Of a DNA stretch of 59,583 nt, positions 1 through 8,561 are shown piece by piece. The translations under genes and the position numbers were made by a program. This stretch comes from an uncultured Roseburia sp. (GTDB lineage: Bacteria; Bacillota; Clostridia; Lachnospirales; Lachnospiraceae): contig CAAELX010000023.1 in the NCBI GenBank assembly GCA_900756925.1, forward strand, positions 1-59,583, written 5' to 3'. The first letter of the stretch is position 1, and every line of letters starts with the position of its first letter. Under the pieces are notes generated by a model. It ran no database searches and was not told the DNA's origin. It worked only from the letters and a program-made list of their open reading frames with translations.

Positions 1-73
1 AAGTGTGTAGTAAAGCAATTTGAGACAATAATAAAGGCGTGAAAGCCTTATAAACAGGAGGTTTTAAGATAAA

Positions 74-754
74 ATGGAACAGTATAAGCAGGAATTTATC
101 GATTTTATGGTAGAGAGTGATGTGTTAAAGTTCGGAGAATTTACGTTGAAGAGTGGACGGAAATCTCCGTTTTTCATGAATGCGGGTGCTTATGTGACAG
201 GATCCCAGCTCATGCGTCTTGGAGAGTACTATGCGAAGGCGATCCATGAGACTTACGGGGATGATTTTGATGTCCTGTTCGGACCGGCATATAAGGGAAT
301 CCCGATCAGCGTTGTGACAGCAGTGGCTTTCAGCAAATTATATGGCAAAGAGGTACGTTACTGCTCAGACCGTAAGGAAGAGAAGGATCACGGTGCAGAC
401 AAGGGAAGCTTCCTCGGAAGCAAACTGCAGGACGGTGACAGAGTTGTGATGATCGAGGATGTTACCACTTCCGGAAAATCAATGGAAGAGACTGTTCCGA
501 AGGTAAAAGGTGCCGCAGATGTGGAGATTATCGGTCTGATGGTTTCCTTAAACCGTATGGAAAAAGGACTTGGCGGTGAGAAGAGTGCCCTCGATGAAAT
601 TCAGGAGAAGTATGGTTTTGCAGCGAATGCCATCGTAACGATGGAGGAGGTTGTAGAACATTTATACAATCGTCCATGCCAGGGAAGAATTGTCATCAAC
701 GATGAGATCAAGACAGCGATCGACAACTATTACAAAGAGTATGGCTGCAAATAA
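74..754 (+). CDS. pyrE: Orotate phosphoribosyltransferase
   Basis: Transfers ribose-5-phosphate from PRPP to orotate to give OMP, the fifth step of de novo pyrimidine synthesis, in the cytoplasm. The PRPP-binding loop is clear near residue 125 (VVMIEDVTTSGKSMEET), and the mobile catalytic loop is at about residues 95-115 (DRKEEKDHGADKGSFLG). The 226-aa length is normal for the clostridial form. A good Shine-Dalgarno (AGGAGG at about 57-62) precedes the ATG. A small hairpin (AAGGC 34-38 / GCCTT 45-49) lies just upstream. No promoter is seen in the 73 bases before the gene, so it is probably the last gene of a pyr operon that begins outside the window. Its stop codon overlaps the start of the VanZ-like gene. 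Confidence 0.96.
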   Translation: MEQYKQEFIDFMVESDVLKFGEFTLKSGRKSPFFMNAGAYVTGSQLMRLGEYYAKAIHETYGDDFDVLFGPAYKGIPISVVTAVAFSKLYGKEVRYCSDRKEEKDHGADKGSFLGSKLQDGDRVVMIEDVTTSGKSMEETVPKVKGAADVEIIGLMVSLNRMEKGLGGEKSALDEIQEKYGFAANAIVTMEEVVEHLYNRPCQGRIVINDEIKTAIDNYYKEYGCK

Positions 755-1220
755 GAAAAAGAGCGAGTGGCATCGCATACTGGCTTTTATCGCGTTTTTG
801 GCTTACTTTGTGGTGCTGTTTTACTTCCTCTTTTTCTCGGAAGAGTTGGGAAGGACTTACTCAGAGCGGACGTACCATTATAATCTGGTCCCGTTCCATG
901 AGATCCGGCGTTTTATCGTGTACCGCCATACGCTGGGCTGGAAAGCCGTGGTACTGAATCTGTTCGGTAATGTGCTGGCGTTTGTCCCGTTCGGCTTTTT
1001 TCTGCCGGTGCACAGCGTAAGATGCCGGAAGTTCTGGTGCACGGTACTTTACAGCTTTGAGCTGAGTCTGTCCGTGGAAGTATTGCAGTTGATCTGCAAG
1101 GTGGGAAGCTTTGATGTGGACGATCTGCTGTTAAATACAGTCGGCGGATGTCTGGGATTTCTTGTCTATATGGCAGTAATACATTTTTGGAGAAAACAAT
1201 ATGGCAGGAAGAAATCGTAA
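741..1220 (+). CDS. VanZ-like membrane protein
   Basis: A 159-aa integral membrane protein of the VanZ-like family. Several hydrophobic segments are visible (about residues 10-30, 65-90, 95-115 and 125-150), with the family pattern NLFGNVLAFVPFGFFLP followed by an acidic VDDLLLNTVGG segment. VanZ proteins give low-level teicoplanin resistance in enterococci, but most clostridial members have no known role, and no van cluster is present here. The ATG at 741 lies inside the end of pyrE (stop at 752-754), which suggests translational coupling. An in-frame ATG at 690 would lie deeper in pyrE and add a basic, non-VanZ segment, so it was not chosen. The 3' end overlaps the next gene by 20 bases. 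Confidence 0.85.
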   Translation: MAANKKKSEWHRILAFIAFLAYFVVLFYFLFFSEELGRTYSERTYHYNLVPFHEIRRFIVYRHTLGWKAVVLNLFGNVLAFVPFGFFLPVHSVRCRKFWCTVLYSFELSLSVEVLQLICKVGSFDVDDLLLNTVGGCLGFLVYMAVIHFWRKQYGRKKS

Positions 1221-1533
1221 GAGAAGAGGATACAAATTTACAGAAAAAACACAGTCAAAAAAAGGAATCGCTGCTTTTGGACTGGCAGCGATTTCCGTTT
1301 GCATACTGGTGTATGTGGTGGTGAATTCCTTCCACCATGGTGGAAATGGTAGTATGTACCTTGGAAGTGCGGGAGTATGCTCGATGCTTCTGTCCTTCGT
1401 TGCCGCTGCCATTGCGGTGCAGAGCCTGAAAGAAGAGGAATCGTTTAAACTGTTCCCATACCTGGGAACCGTGACATCCTTTCTGGCAGCTATTACCTGG
1501 ATCGCAATCTATGCGGCAGGGATGCTGGCATAG
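1201..1533 (+). CDS. DUF6142-type small membrane protein
   Basis: A 110-aa protein with a basic N-terminus (RNRKRRGYKFTEKTQSKKG) followed by three hydrophobic segments at about residues 23-42, 52-72 and 85-108. This arrangement, with the KLFP-x-LG turn before the last helix, matches the uncharacterised DUF6142 family common in Lachnospiraceae; the family name is from memory. It starts 20 bases before the end of the VanZ-like gene and is probably in the same transcript as pyrE. No function is known or suggested by the neighbours. Confidence 0.75.
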   Translation: MAGRNRKRRGYKFTEKTQSKKGIAAFGLAAISVCILVYVVVNSFHHGGNGSMYLGSAGVCSMLLSFVAAAIAVQSLKEEESFKLFPYLGTVTSFLAAITWIAIYAAGMLA

Positions 1534-1602
1534 AACTTATACCAAAAGATAATTGCAAAACGCATAGTATCTGGCACTATAAAAGAGAGAACAGGAGAGC
1601 AT

Positions 1603-3630
1603 ATGGGATACAGAGAATTATATCAGGAATCAAATGAACAGGCAGCAGAGCGCTTCGAACTTGTGATGGAACGCATCGCACAGATTGCAGAGCAGACAGA
1701 TGTGCCGGAAGTGTATGATGACTATTTTAAAAAGACAGCAGCATTTCTTCTTCAGCTGAAGGAAATTATAACAGAAAAAGAGAATGCTTCTACAGAAACA
1801 AAAACAATAGAAGCGCTCGAGCAGGAAAATAAAGCGCTCTATGAAGAGCTTTTCACAGAAAATTATGCGTCAAGCTACGGAAATCCGGCATATGCAGTCG
1901 AAAAACTCGGGGAAGAATACGGTCAGGTCCTTTCCTTCCTATATGCCGAGTGCAGAAAGCACATAAAAGATGCATACTGTGCAAAGAAAATGAATGTGAC
2001 AATCGCGGCAGAACTTTTTGTGGAAGTCTATAACTTTTTCGAAGATACCGAGGGCGTGGACAAGCAGGCAGTGGAGCAGGCAATCTACTGGTATTTCCAT
2101 GACTATAGTGAGATTTTTATCGGAGAATCTGTCCGGGAGATCGTGGATGCGAAGGAAGATTTCCTGTACCAGATCGTGATGAATTCCGACTTGAACGATC
2201 TTCGCTACCTGTATCAGTATGGCGACTACATCGGCTATAATGAGAGAAAGATTGCAGAATTTTTAAATGCCATGTCCGAGGAGGAGATCCAGGCGATGGC
2301 AGATACTTATACGGAAGGATACCGCATCGGATTCATTTCCACAGGAAAAGACCTGTCTAAGAAGTCAACTGCACAGGTACGTTACCCGATCGGTTTTGAG
2401 CGTATGGTACGTGCAGCTGTCCATAATTTTGAAAAAATGAACCTGAAAGTGACGATGCGTGCCTACGGAACTTCTGCCAACAAGCAGTACGATTACGACC
2501 ACAAGGAAGATAAGGCATTATATTATGATAAAGCATATGTGGAGCGCAGGCTTGAGGTCATGAAAACATCCTTCGAGGAACTGAAGAAGGAAGCAAACGG
2601 TCAGGCAGGTCCGGCTGTTATTGAGGTATTCGGTGAGGTTCCATTCTCACCGGAGACAAAGGAGCAGGCACTCCGCCTGAATGAAAAGCAGCAGGAGTTA
2701 AGCGTTTATGACATGAGCATGTCCGGTCAGCTGACCAACCAGTATATCATCGGCGAGGAGCGGAGCTTTACGATCATCGCTTATCCGGTACCAGAAATCG
2801 GGGAGCAGTTCAACGAGATCTTTGCGGAGACCGTTAAGATCAATACATTAGATTATAAGCTCTACCAGAACATGCAGCAGAAGATCATTGACGTGTTAGA
2901 TCAGGCTGACCGGGTGCATATCACCGGAAAGAACGGCAACAAGACCGATCTGTATGTGAACATCTGGAAGCTTGCGGATCCGGAAAAAGAGAGCGCATTC
3001 GAAAACTGTGTGGCAGATGTGAATATCCCGGTCGGGGAAGTGTTCACATCCCCTGTATTAAAAGGAACAACCGGAAAGCTTTTCGTCAGCCAGGTATATC
3101 TGAACGACTTAAAGTACCTGAATCTGGAAATGGATTTTGAGGATGGCGTGATCAAAGATTATACCTGCACGAACTTTGAGAAAGAGGATGAGTGCAAAAA
3201 ATATATCAAACAGAATGTCCTTATGAACCATGAGACACTTCCGATGGGAGAATTTGCGATCGGAACGAATACGACCGCATACCGCATGGCAAGGGACTAC
3301 AATATCGCTGATAAGCTGCCGATCCTGATTGCTGAGAAGACCGGACCACACTTTGCAGTCGGTGATACCTGCTATTCCCACGAGGAAGACATGGTGACCT
3401 ACAATCCGGACGGCAAGCGTATTGTTGCAAGGGAGAATGACTTCTCCAGACTTCGCGCGGAGGATATGGGCAAGGCATATTTTAACTGCCATACCGATAT
3501 CACGATTCCGTACGATGAACTTGACAAGATCACAGTAATCCGTAAGGATGGAACGACTGAGGATATTATTTCCGATGGACGGTTCGTACTTGATGGAATT
3601 GAGGAACTGAATAAGCCATTAGACCGCTAG
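1603..3630 (+). CDS. M29-family aminopeptidase with N-terminal extension
   Basis: A predicted cytoplasmic metallo-aminopeptidase (thermophilic aminopeptidase T/AmpS group), removing N-terminal residues from peptides. The C-terminal 400 residues carry the family signatures: NIPVGEVFTSPVLKGT (metal-binding Glu), LPMGEFAIGTN, EKTGPHFAVGDTCYSHEED (His/Tyr/Glu) and NCHTDITIP (His/Asp). Typical M29 enzymes are about 410 residues, but this one has 675. The first 260 or so residues form an acidic, mostly helical extension with no motif I recognise, and they contain no metal-binding residues. The start has an upstream AACAGGAGAGC ribosome binding site. It stands alone, with 69 bases before and 160 after. 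Confidence 0.88.
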   Translation: MGYRELYQESNEQAAERFELVMERIAQIAEQTDVPEVYDDYFKKTAAFLLQLKEIITEKENASTETKTIEALEQENKALYEELFTENYASSYGNPAYAVEKLGEEYGQVLSFLYAECRKHIKDAYCAKKMNVTIAAELFVEVYNFFEDTEGVDKQAVEQAIYWYFHDYSEIFIGESVREIVDAKEDFLYQIVMNSDLNDLRYLYQYGDYIGYNERKIAEFLNAMSEEEIQAMADTYTEGYRIGFISTGKDLSKKSTAQVRYPIGFERMVRAAVHNFEKMNLKVTMRAYGTSANKQYDYDHKEDKALYYDKAYVERRLEVMKTSFEELKKEANGQAGPAVIEVFGEVPFSPETKEQALRLNEKQQELSVYDMSMSGQLTNQYIIGEERSFTIIAYPVPEIGEQFNEIFAETVKINTLDYKLYQNMQQKIIDVLDQADRVHITGKNGNKTDLYVNIWKLADPEKESAFENCVADVNIPVGEVFTSPVLKGTTGKLFVSQVYLNDLKYLNLEMDFEDGVIKDYTCTNFEKEDECKKYIKQNVLMNHETLPMGEFAIGTNTTAYRMARDYNIADKLPILIAEKTGPHFAVGDTCYSHEEDMVTYNPDGKRIVARENDFSRLRAEDMGKAYFNCHTDITIPYDELDKITVIRKDGTTEDIISDGRFVLDGIEELNKPLDR

Positions 3631-3790
3631 AACGGCAGGAAGGGCAGTAGACCAGAACGGGTTTGCTGTCTTTTCTTATGTGGGGAGAAAACTTAAGATT
3701 ATATGAACTCCTTTTTAAAATAGAAGCATTATGATAAAATAAGACTGCATCTACGATAAACAGAAACGTCTGCCGACCACGGAAGATGGG

Positions 3791-5098
3791 ATGACAGAAA
3801 ACAAAAAAGACAGGAAAAGGACAGAAAAAATGGGGAAAAAGATAAGAATCGCATTATATGCAGCGTCTCTTCTGATTTTATGTGCAATAGTCGCGCTGCT
3901 CATATTTTCAGGGAAAAAAGGCGGCACGAAAGCAGAACAGGATACAATGGGAAATGCCGCAGAAAGTGGCGGAACATCGGATGACGGAGAGACAGAAGGT
4001 GATAGTACAGACGCTGATAAGACCATCACGGAACCGGATGCCCTGGGAGATCATACTGCTAATGGGGACGGAACAGAGATTGTGACGGACATGGAGGGAA
4101 CCAAAGAGCAGGATACGGAAAACCTGGCAGGCACAGGGGAGAACGGGACAGATCCGGCAGCGTCAGCAGATACCACGCTGATCTTCACCGGGGATGTGCT
4201 CTTTGCCAACGCGTTTAAGAGTAACTATGATGCGGGCGGTGTCGGGAAAGTGATCGAACCGAAGCTTTTAGAGGAGCTGCAGAATGCAGATATCCTGATG
4301 GTGAATGAGGAGTTCCCGTTCAGTAACCGTGGAACGGCGATGGCGGACAAACAGTTCACGTTCCGATGTGATCCAAAGTATGTGACAGCGCTCACAGAGA
4401 TGGGAGTGGATATCGTCTCGCTTGCCAATAACCACACCTTAGATTACGGAAGGGAAGCACTGTCAGATACCTTTCAGGTGCTTGATGGGGCCGGAATCTT
4501 ATATGCCGGGGCAGGAGAGACTGCAGAGCGTGCATACGAGCTGCAGATCATTGAGCGAAATGGCAGAAAATTCGGTTTTCTGGCAGCTTCAAGAGTTGTC
4601 CCGGTGGCAGACTGGAAAGTGGAAGTGCAGGCACCGGGAATGCTGACTGCCTACGATGATACGAAGCTCGTGGAGCTGATTCGAAATGCACAGGAGGAAT
4701 GCAATTTCCTGTCGGTGATGATCCACTGGGGTGTGGAGTATGACGAGTATCCACAGGATTATCAGACCAAAATCGCGGAGGACTGCTTTGCGGCGGGAGC
4801 GAATGTTGTGATCGGCGCACACACGCACTGCCTGCAGGGAATCTCCTATATAGAAGGAAAACCTGTGTTCTACAGTCTTGGCAACTTCGTCTTTGGACAG
4901 AGCATCAATCAGACCATGGCGGTGAAAGCCGTGGTGTCCGGCCAGGGGACGGTATCATATGAACTGATCCCGGCATATGCACAGGGCGGAACAACCATGA
5001 AAATGGACACAGAGAAGGCGAAAAGCCTCTATCAATATGTGGAGAAAATCTCAGATGGTGTGACAATCCAGGAGGATGGAACCTTACAACAGGAATAA
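3791..5098 (+). CDS. CapA-family (poly-gamma-glutamate synthesis type) protein, membrane anchored
   Basis: A 435-aa protein with a basic N-terminus, one transmembrane anchor (about residues 20-38), a low-complexity acidic Gly/Thr/Glu linker to about residue 125, and then a calcineurin-like CapA metallophosphatase fold. Conserved blocks are LIFTGDVLFAN, VNEEFPFSNRG, VDIVSLANNHTLDYG, IHWGVEYDEYP, GAHTHCLQG and PVFYSLGNFVFGQ. CapA takes part in capsular polyglutamate synthesis or attachment in Bacillus, but clostridial homologues without capBC, as here, have no firm role. The catalytic part should face outside. Another possible start is the ATG at 3830, after GGACAG. The next gene follows by 18 bases. 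Confidence 0.85.
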   Translation: MTENKKDRKRTEKMGKKIRIALYAASLLILCAIVALLIFSGKKGGTKAEQDTMGNAAESGGTSDDGETEGDSTDADKTITEPDALGDHTANGDGTEIVTDMEGTKEQDTENLAGTGENGTDPAASADTTLIFTGDVLFANAFKSNYDAGGVGKVIEPKLLEELQNADILMVNEEFPFSNRGTAMADKQFTFRCDPKYVTALTEMGVDIVSLANNHTLDYGREALSDTFQVLDGAGILYAGAGETAERAYELQIIERNGRKFGFLAASRVVPVADWKVEVQAPGMLTAYDDTKLVELIRNAQEECNFLSVMIHWGVEYDEYPQDYQTKIAEDCFAAGANVVIGAHTHCLQGISYIEGKPVFYSLGNFVFGQSINQTMAVKAVVSGQGTVSYELIPAYAQGGTTMKMDTEKAKSLYQYVEKISDGVTIQEDGTLQQE

Positions 5099-5116
5099 AA
5101 GGGGAGAAAAAGGCAC

Positions 5117-6184
5117 ATGAGAGAAAAAATAATAAATTTACCGAAAACAGCAGTAGTCTGCATCGGGATACTTGCAGCGGCAGCTTTTTTGGGACTGTCC
5201 GATCTGGCATCCCTGCTTTTATCCAGATTTCTGGTACTTCCGGGATATGGAAACAGTATGATAGCAGAGTTTATTTCCGGCGTGATCGCTCTTGTGATGC
5301 TGTTACTGTCCGGCTATCAGTTCGTACTGAGAGAGCGCAGTGTTGGAACGGTGAAAAGCCTATACATAGGAGGCTTCCTGACCGGATACTGCCTGTTGGA
5401 GATTGTGGCACAGCTCCAGGTACAGGCAGTGAGCAGAAATGCAGAAGTGGTAAACAGCGTGGAGGTTCTCTATTTCGTCCTGACCATGCTGCTCATCGGC
5501 TGGACAGAGGAGATCATCTTCCGTGGACTGATCTTAAATCTGTTTCTGGACCGTTTTTCCAAAACAAAAAAAGGAATTCTTGGCGCAGTTATCTTAAGCG
5601 GAGTCATCTTCGGAGCCGTACATGTAACCAACATCCTTACAGGTGCCGCAGTGGAGTCAGCCTGCGTGCAGGCAGTCACGGCAGCAGTGCTTGGAATCCT
5701 GTTCGGAGCGGTGTATGTGCGCTCACGTAACCTGTGGCTCGTCATGCTCTACCATGCACTGATCGATTTTGCCAGCTTAATGGGCACCGGAATCTGGGGA
5801 ATGGGAACATCCATAGACGGCATCAACCAGATCTCCGTGCAGAATCTCGTGGCAGTTCCGGTTCTGCTCATCCCATGCATCGTCCTTCTGCGCCCACGTA
5901 AGCTCGCAGAATTAGAACAGCAGGCGAATGGCATCATCATCTCTGACACCTGGGAGGAAGCACAGGCCAACGCCCTAATGTCCTTCGTACTCGGCATGAT
6001 TTCCATTCTGCTCGGAGCAAGCGGCTACGGCATCGGCATCGCCCTCACCGGCATCTTCGGCGCCACCCTCTCCAGAAACTATCAGACCCAGAAAAACCCC
6101 ATCGCATTCGCCGGCCTACTGACCTCTGCCATAGGTCTCGTCTTCGGTCTCACAATCGTAGTCAGTATCTTCCGGATCATGTGA
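5117..6184 (+). CDS. CPBP-family intramembrane glutamic endopeptidase
   Basis: A 355-aa polytopic membrane protease of the CPBP (CAAX/ABI) family. The catalytic motifs are present in order: WTEEIIFRG (Glu-Glu-x3-Arg) near residue 133, FGAVHVTN (His) near 170, and YHALIDF (His) near 213. After these motifs a short cytoplasmic segment (LRPRKLAELEQQANG) leads to a two-helix C-terminal part from residue 275 (ANALMSFVLGMISILLG) that looks like a DUF4190-style module, an uncommon addition. It lies 18 bases after the CapA-like gene and is probably cotranscribed with it. Its substrate is unknown. Confidence 0.85.
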   Translation: MREKIINLPKTAVVCIGILAAAAFLGLSDLASLLLSRFLVLPGYGNSMIAEFISGVIALVMLLLSGYQFVLRERSVGTVKSLYIGGFLTGYCLLEIVAQLQVQAVSRNAEVVNSVEVLYFVLTMLLIGWTEEIIFRGLILNLFLDRFSKTKKGILGAVILSGVIFGAVHVTNILTGAAVESACVQAVTAAVLGILFGAVYVRSRNLWLVMLYHALIDFASLMGTGIWGMGTSIDGINQISVQNLVAVPVLLIPCIVLLRPRKLAELEQQANGIIISDTWEEAQANALMSFVLGMISILLGASGYGIGIALTGIFGATLSRNYQTQKNPIAFAGLLTSAIGLVFGLTIVVSIFRIM

Positions 6185-6285
6185 AGCCAGCCGAAGTTAA
6201 AAATAGTTTACATATAGCGAAAAACAATTTATAATCAAACCAATAATAAATAATATGAAACAATATGAAAGAATTTAGAATCACA

Positions 6286-6520
6286 GCGAAACTCGTCAAC
6301 AACCTGACGATGCCAGTGTCAGCGGGTGGGTTCTGCAGGCAGACCTTGGGGAGCCGCTGGTCCTTAGCTTCCAGCAGTGGCCGACAGATCATGGCTCGCC
6401 AGGATTCTGGCGACCACTGCTGGAAGGTTAGTACCGCTGCGAGCGACACGGAGCGAAAGCGTGTCTGCCTGCAGAACCCACCCGCTGGCACGGGCAACAC
6501 AGCCTAAATCCGAGTTTCGC
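6286..6520. repeat. 235-bp nested long inverted repeat
   Basis: Four nested arms are perfect: GCGAAACTCG (6286-6295) with CGAGTTTCGC (6511-6520); a 25-base arm at 6320-6344 with 6463-6487; CTTCCAGCAGTGG (6368-6380) with CCACTGCTGGAAG (6414-6426); and CGCCAG (6397-6402) with CTGGCG (6407-6412). A competing local hairpin is GACACG/CGTGTC (6445-6450/6460-6465). The right end, read on the minus strand (6520-6498), matches the core of the repeat copies at 11922, 41592 and 44298. Together with flanking sequence it fills the gap between the CPBP gene and the phosphoglucomutase. Short ORFs crossing it read through the palindrome and are not credible genes. Confidence 0.9.
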
Positions 6521-6557
6521 GTCCCTCAGAAAAAACAAAAAAAGGAGAACAACTTTT

Positions 6558-8273
6558 ATGAATTACAAAGAAACCTACAAGAACTGGTGCACGAACCCAT
6601 ACTTTTCCGAAGAAACACGCTCTGAGCTTCTGGCCATTCAGGACAACGAAGCGGAGATCGAGGACCGCTTCTACCGTCAGTTAGAGTTCGGTACAGGCGG
6701 ACTCCGCGGCGTGATCGGTGCAGGAACCAACCGCATGAACATCTACACGGTACGTCAGGCGACACAGGGACTTGCCAACTACATCCTTTCCCAGAACGGA
6801 CAGGAAAAAGGCGTAGCCATCGCTCATGATTCCAGAATCATGTCCCCGGAATTTGCCGAGGAAGCAGCACTCTGTCTGAATGCCAATGGCATCAAAGCTT
6901 ACGTGTTTGACAGCCTTCGTCCGACACCGGAACTTTCCTTTACTGTCCGCGAGCTTGGCTGTATCGCAGGAATCGTAATCACAGCAAGCCATAACCCGAG
7001 AGAATACAACGGTTACAAAGTATACTGGGAGGACGGCGCCCAGATCACACCGCCACATGATAAAAACATCCTCGCAGAGGTTGCAAATGTAACCTCCTTC
7101 GATCAGGTTAAGACCATGGCGAAAGAGGATGCCGTAAAAGCAGGACTTTTTACTACAATCGGAAAAGAGATGGATGACCGCTATATGGAAGAACTGAAAA
7201 AACAGTCCATTCATCCGGAAATCATCAAAGAGATGGCAAAAGACATCAAAATTGTATACACACCACTGCATGGAACCGGAAATCTGCCGGTGCGCCGCGT
7301 GTTAAAAGAGCTTGGCTTCGAAAATGTATACGTTGTAAAAGAGCAGGAGCTCCCGGATGGCAACTTCCCGACCGTTGCATATCCGAACCCGGAATCCCCG
7401 AAAGCATTCGAACTTGCATTAAAACTTGCAAAAGAAGTAGATGCTGATATCGTTCTTGCAACAGACCCGGATGCAGACCGTCTCGGTGTTTACTGCAAAG
7501 ATACCAAAACGGGCGAGTATGTCACCTTCACCGGAAATATGTCCGGTATGCTCATCGCAGAGTACATTTTAAGAGAGAAGACCGCAACCGGAACCATGCC
7601 GGAGAACCCTGCTTTAGTGGAGACCATCGTTACCACCGATATGGCAAAAGCAATGGCAGCCTCCTATGGCGTTGCCCTCATCGAAGTATTGACCGGTTTC
7701 AAGTACATTGGTGAGCAGATCAAATGGTTCGAGGAGAACCACTCCCATAACTATGTCTTTGGTCTCGAGGAGAGCTATGGCTGTCTGGCAGGAACTTATG
7801 CAAGGGATAAAGATGCCTGCGTTGCTGTCATGATGTTATGCGAAGTCGCTTCCTGGTGCAAAAAGCATGGCAAGACACTCTGGGATGCCATGATGGACCT
7901 CTATGAGAAATACGGCTACTACAGAGAAGGCTTAGAGACCATGACCTTAAAGGGAATTGACGGAGCAGCCCAGATCCAGCAGATGATGAGCGATATGCGC
8001 TCCAACCCGAAACAGACACTCGGCGGCTTCGAAGTGCTCGCTGTCCGCGACTACAAAGCGGACACCCGAAAAGATATGAAGACAGGAGAAGTGACAAAGA
8101 CCGGTCTTCCAACCTCCAATGTTCTTTACTACGAACTCTCCGACAATGCATGGTGCTGTGTCCGCCCATCTGGCACCGAACCGAAAATCAAATTTTACTT
8201 CGGAGTTAAGGGCACATCCTTACAGGATGCCGAGCAGAAGTTAGAAGTTCTGAAGAAGGATCTGGTAGGTTAA
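6558..8273 (+). CDS. pgcA: Phospho-sugar mutase (alpha-phosphoglucomutase type)
   Basis: A 571-aa alpha-D-phosphohexomutase, most likely interconverting glucose-1-phosphate and glucose-6-phosphate in the cytoplasm. The phosphoserine loop is ITASHNPREYNGYKVYW (about residues 140-156), the Mg loop is DPDADRLG (about 305), the sugar-binding loop is GLEESYG (about 405), and the phosphate-binding loop is RPSGTEPKIKFYFG near the C-terminus. The length fits the PgcA/PGM2 type rather than the shorter phosphoglucosamine mutases. AAAAGGAGAAC precedes the ATG. Because the window encodes a glycoside phosphorylase, this enzyme would join released sugar-1-phosphate to glycolysis. The gene symbol is assigned by family; mannose activity cannot be excluded. 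Confidence 0.92.
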   Translation: MNYKETYKNWCTNPYFSEETRSELLAIQDNEAEIEDRFYRQLEFGTGGLRGVIGAGTNRMNIYTVRQATQGLANYILSQNGQEKGVAIAHDSRIMSPEFAEEAALCLNANGIKAYVFDSLRPTPELSFTVRELGCIAGIVITASHNPREYNGYKVYWEDGAQITPPHDKNILAEVANVTSFDQVKTMAKEDAVKAGLFTTIGKEMDDRYMEELKKQSIHPEIIKEMAKDIKIVYTPLHGTGNLPVRRVLKELGFENVYVVKEQELPDGNFPTVAYPNPESPKAFELALKLAKEVDADIVLATDPDADRLGVYCKDTKTGEYVTFTGNMSGMLIAEYILREKTATGTMPENPALVETIVTTDMAKAMAASYGVALIEVLTGFKYIGEQIKWFEENHSHNYVFGLEESYGCLAGTYARDKDACVAVMMLCEVASWCKKHGKTLWDAMMDLYEKYGYYREGLETMTLKGIDGAAQIQQMMSDMRSNPKQTLGGFEVLAVRDYKADTRKDMKTGEVTKTGLPTSNVLYYELSDNAWCCVRPSGTEPKIKFYFGVKGTSLQDAEQKLEVLKKDLVG

Positions 8274-8307
8274 TAAAACCCAATACTAAGAAAAGGAGTG
8301 GCCCAAA

Positions 8308-8546
8308 ATGAACATTGCATACGATGCAGCCCACCGCATTTTTAAACTGGACACCGACCACACCAGTTACGTGATTGCAGCGCCTGCATCTATGTGAAGG
8401 GACTCCTTGCCGATGGGCTTTACAAGATCGAGGGACAGGAAGGCGTGTTCCATGGGGATACCCTCATGCGCGCCGGAATCAACGCGCCGGGAACCTGGGG
8501 CGACTACCAGTCCCGATTGATTCATATTATAACTGCGGATAAGTAA
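8308..8546 (+). pseudogene. GH36 alpha-galactosidase remnant (internal deletion)
   Basis: An AAGGAG ribosome binding site (8293-8298) leads to an ATG at 8308 and 29 codons resembling the N-terminus of GH36 alpha-galactosidases (MNIAYDAAHRIFKLDT, then HTSYVIA), ending at TGA 8395-8397. In another frame from about 8385 the sequence resembles the extreme C-terminus of the same family (YVKGLLADGLYKIEG, GDTLMRAGI, GDYQSRLIHI), ending at TAA 8544-8546. About 650-700 internal codons of a normal GH36 gene are therefore missing and the two ends are joined out of frame. GH36 enzymes release alpha-1,6-galactose from raffinose-type sugars. The family assignment of both ends is from memory of GH36 proteins. 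Confidence 0.68.
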
Positions 8547-8561
8547 AAGAGGTGAAAAATC

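Noticed and set aside
6265..6625. Two 80-codon frames over the large inverted repeat, and a 107-codon frame on the other strand
   Set aside because: They read through the palindrome, so both strands give similar Cys/Arg-rich peptides, which is a sign of repeat sequence rather than genes.
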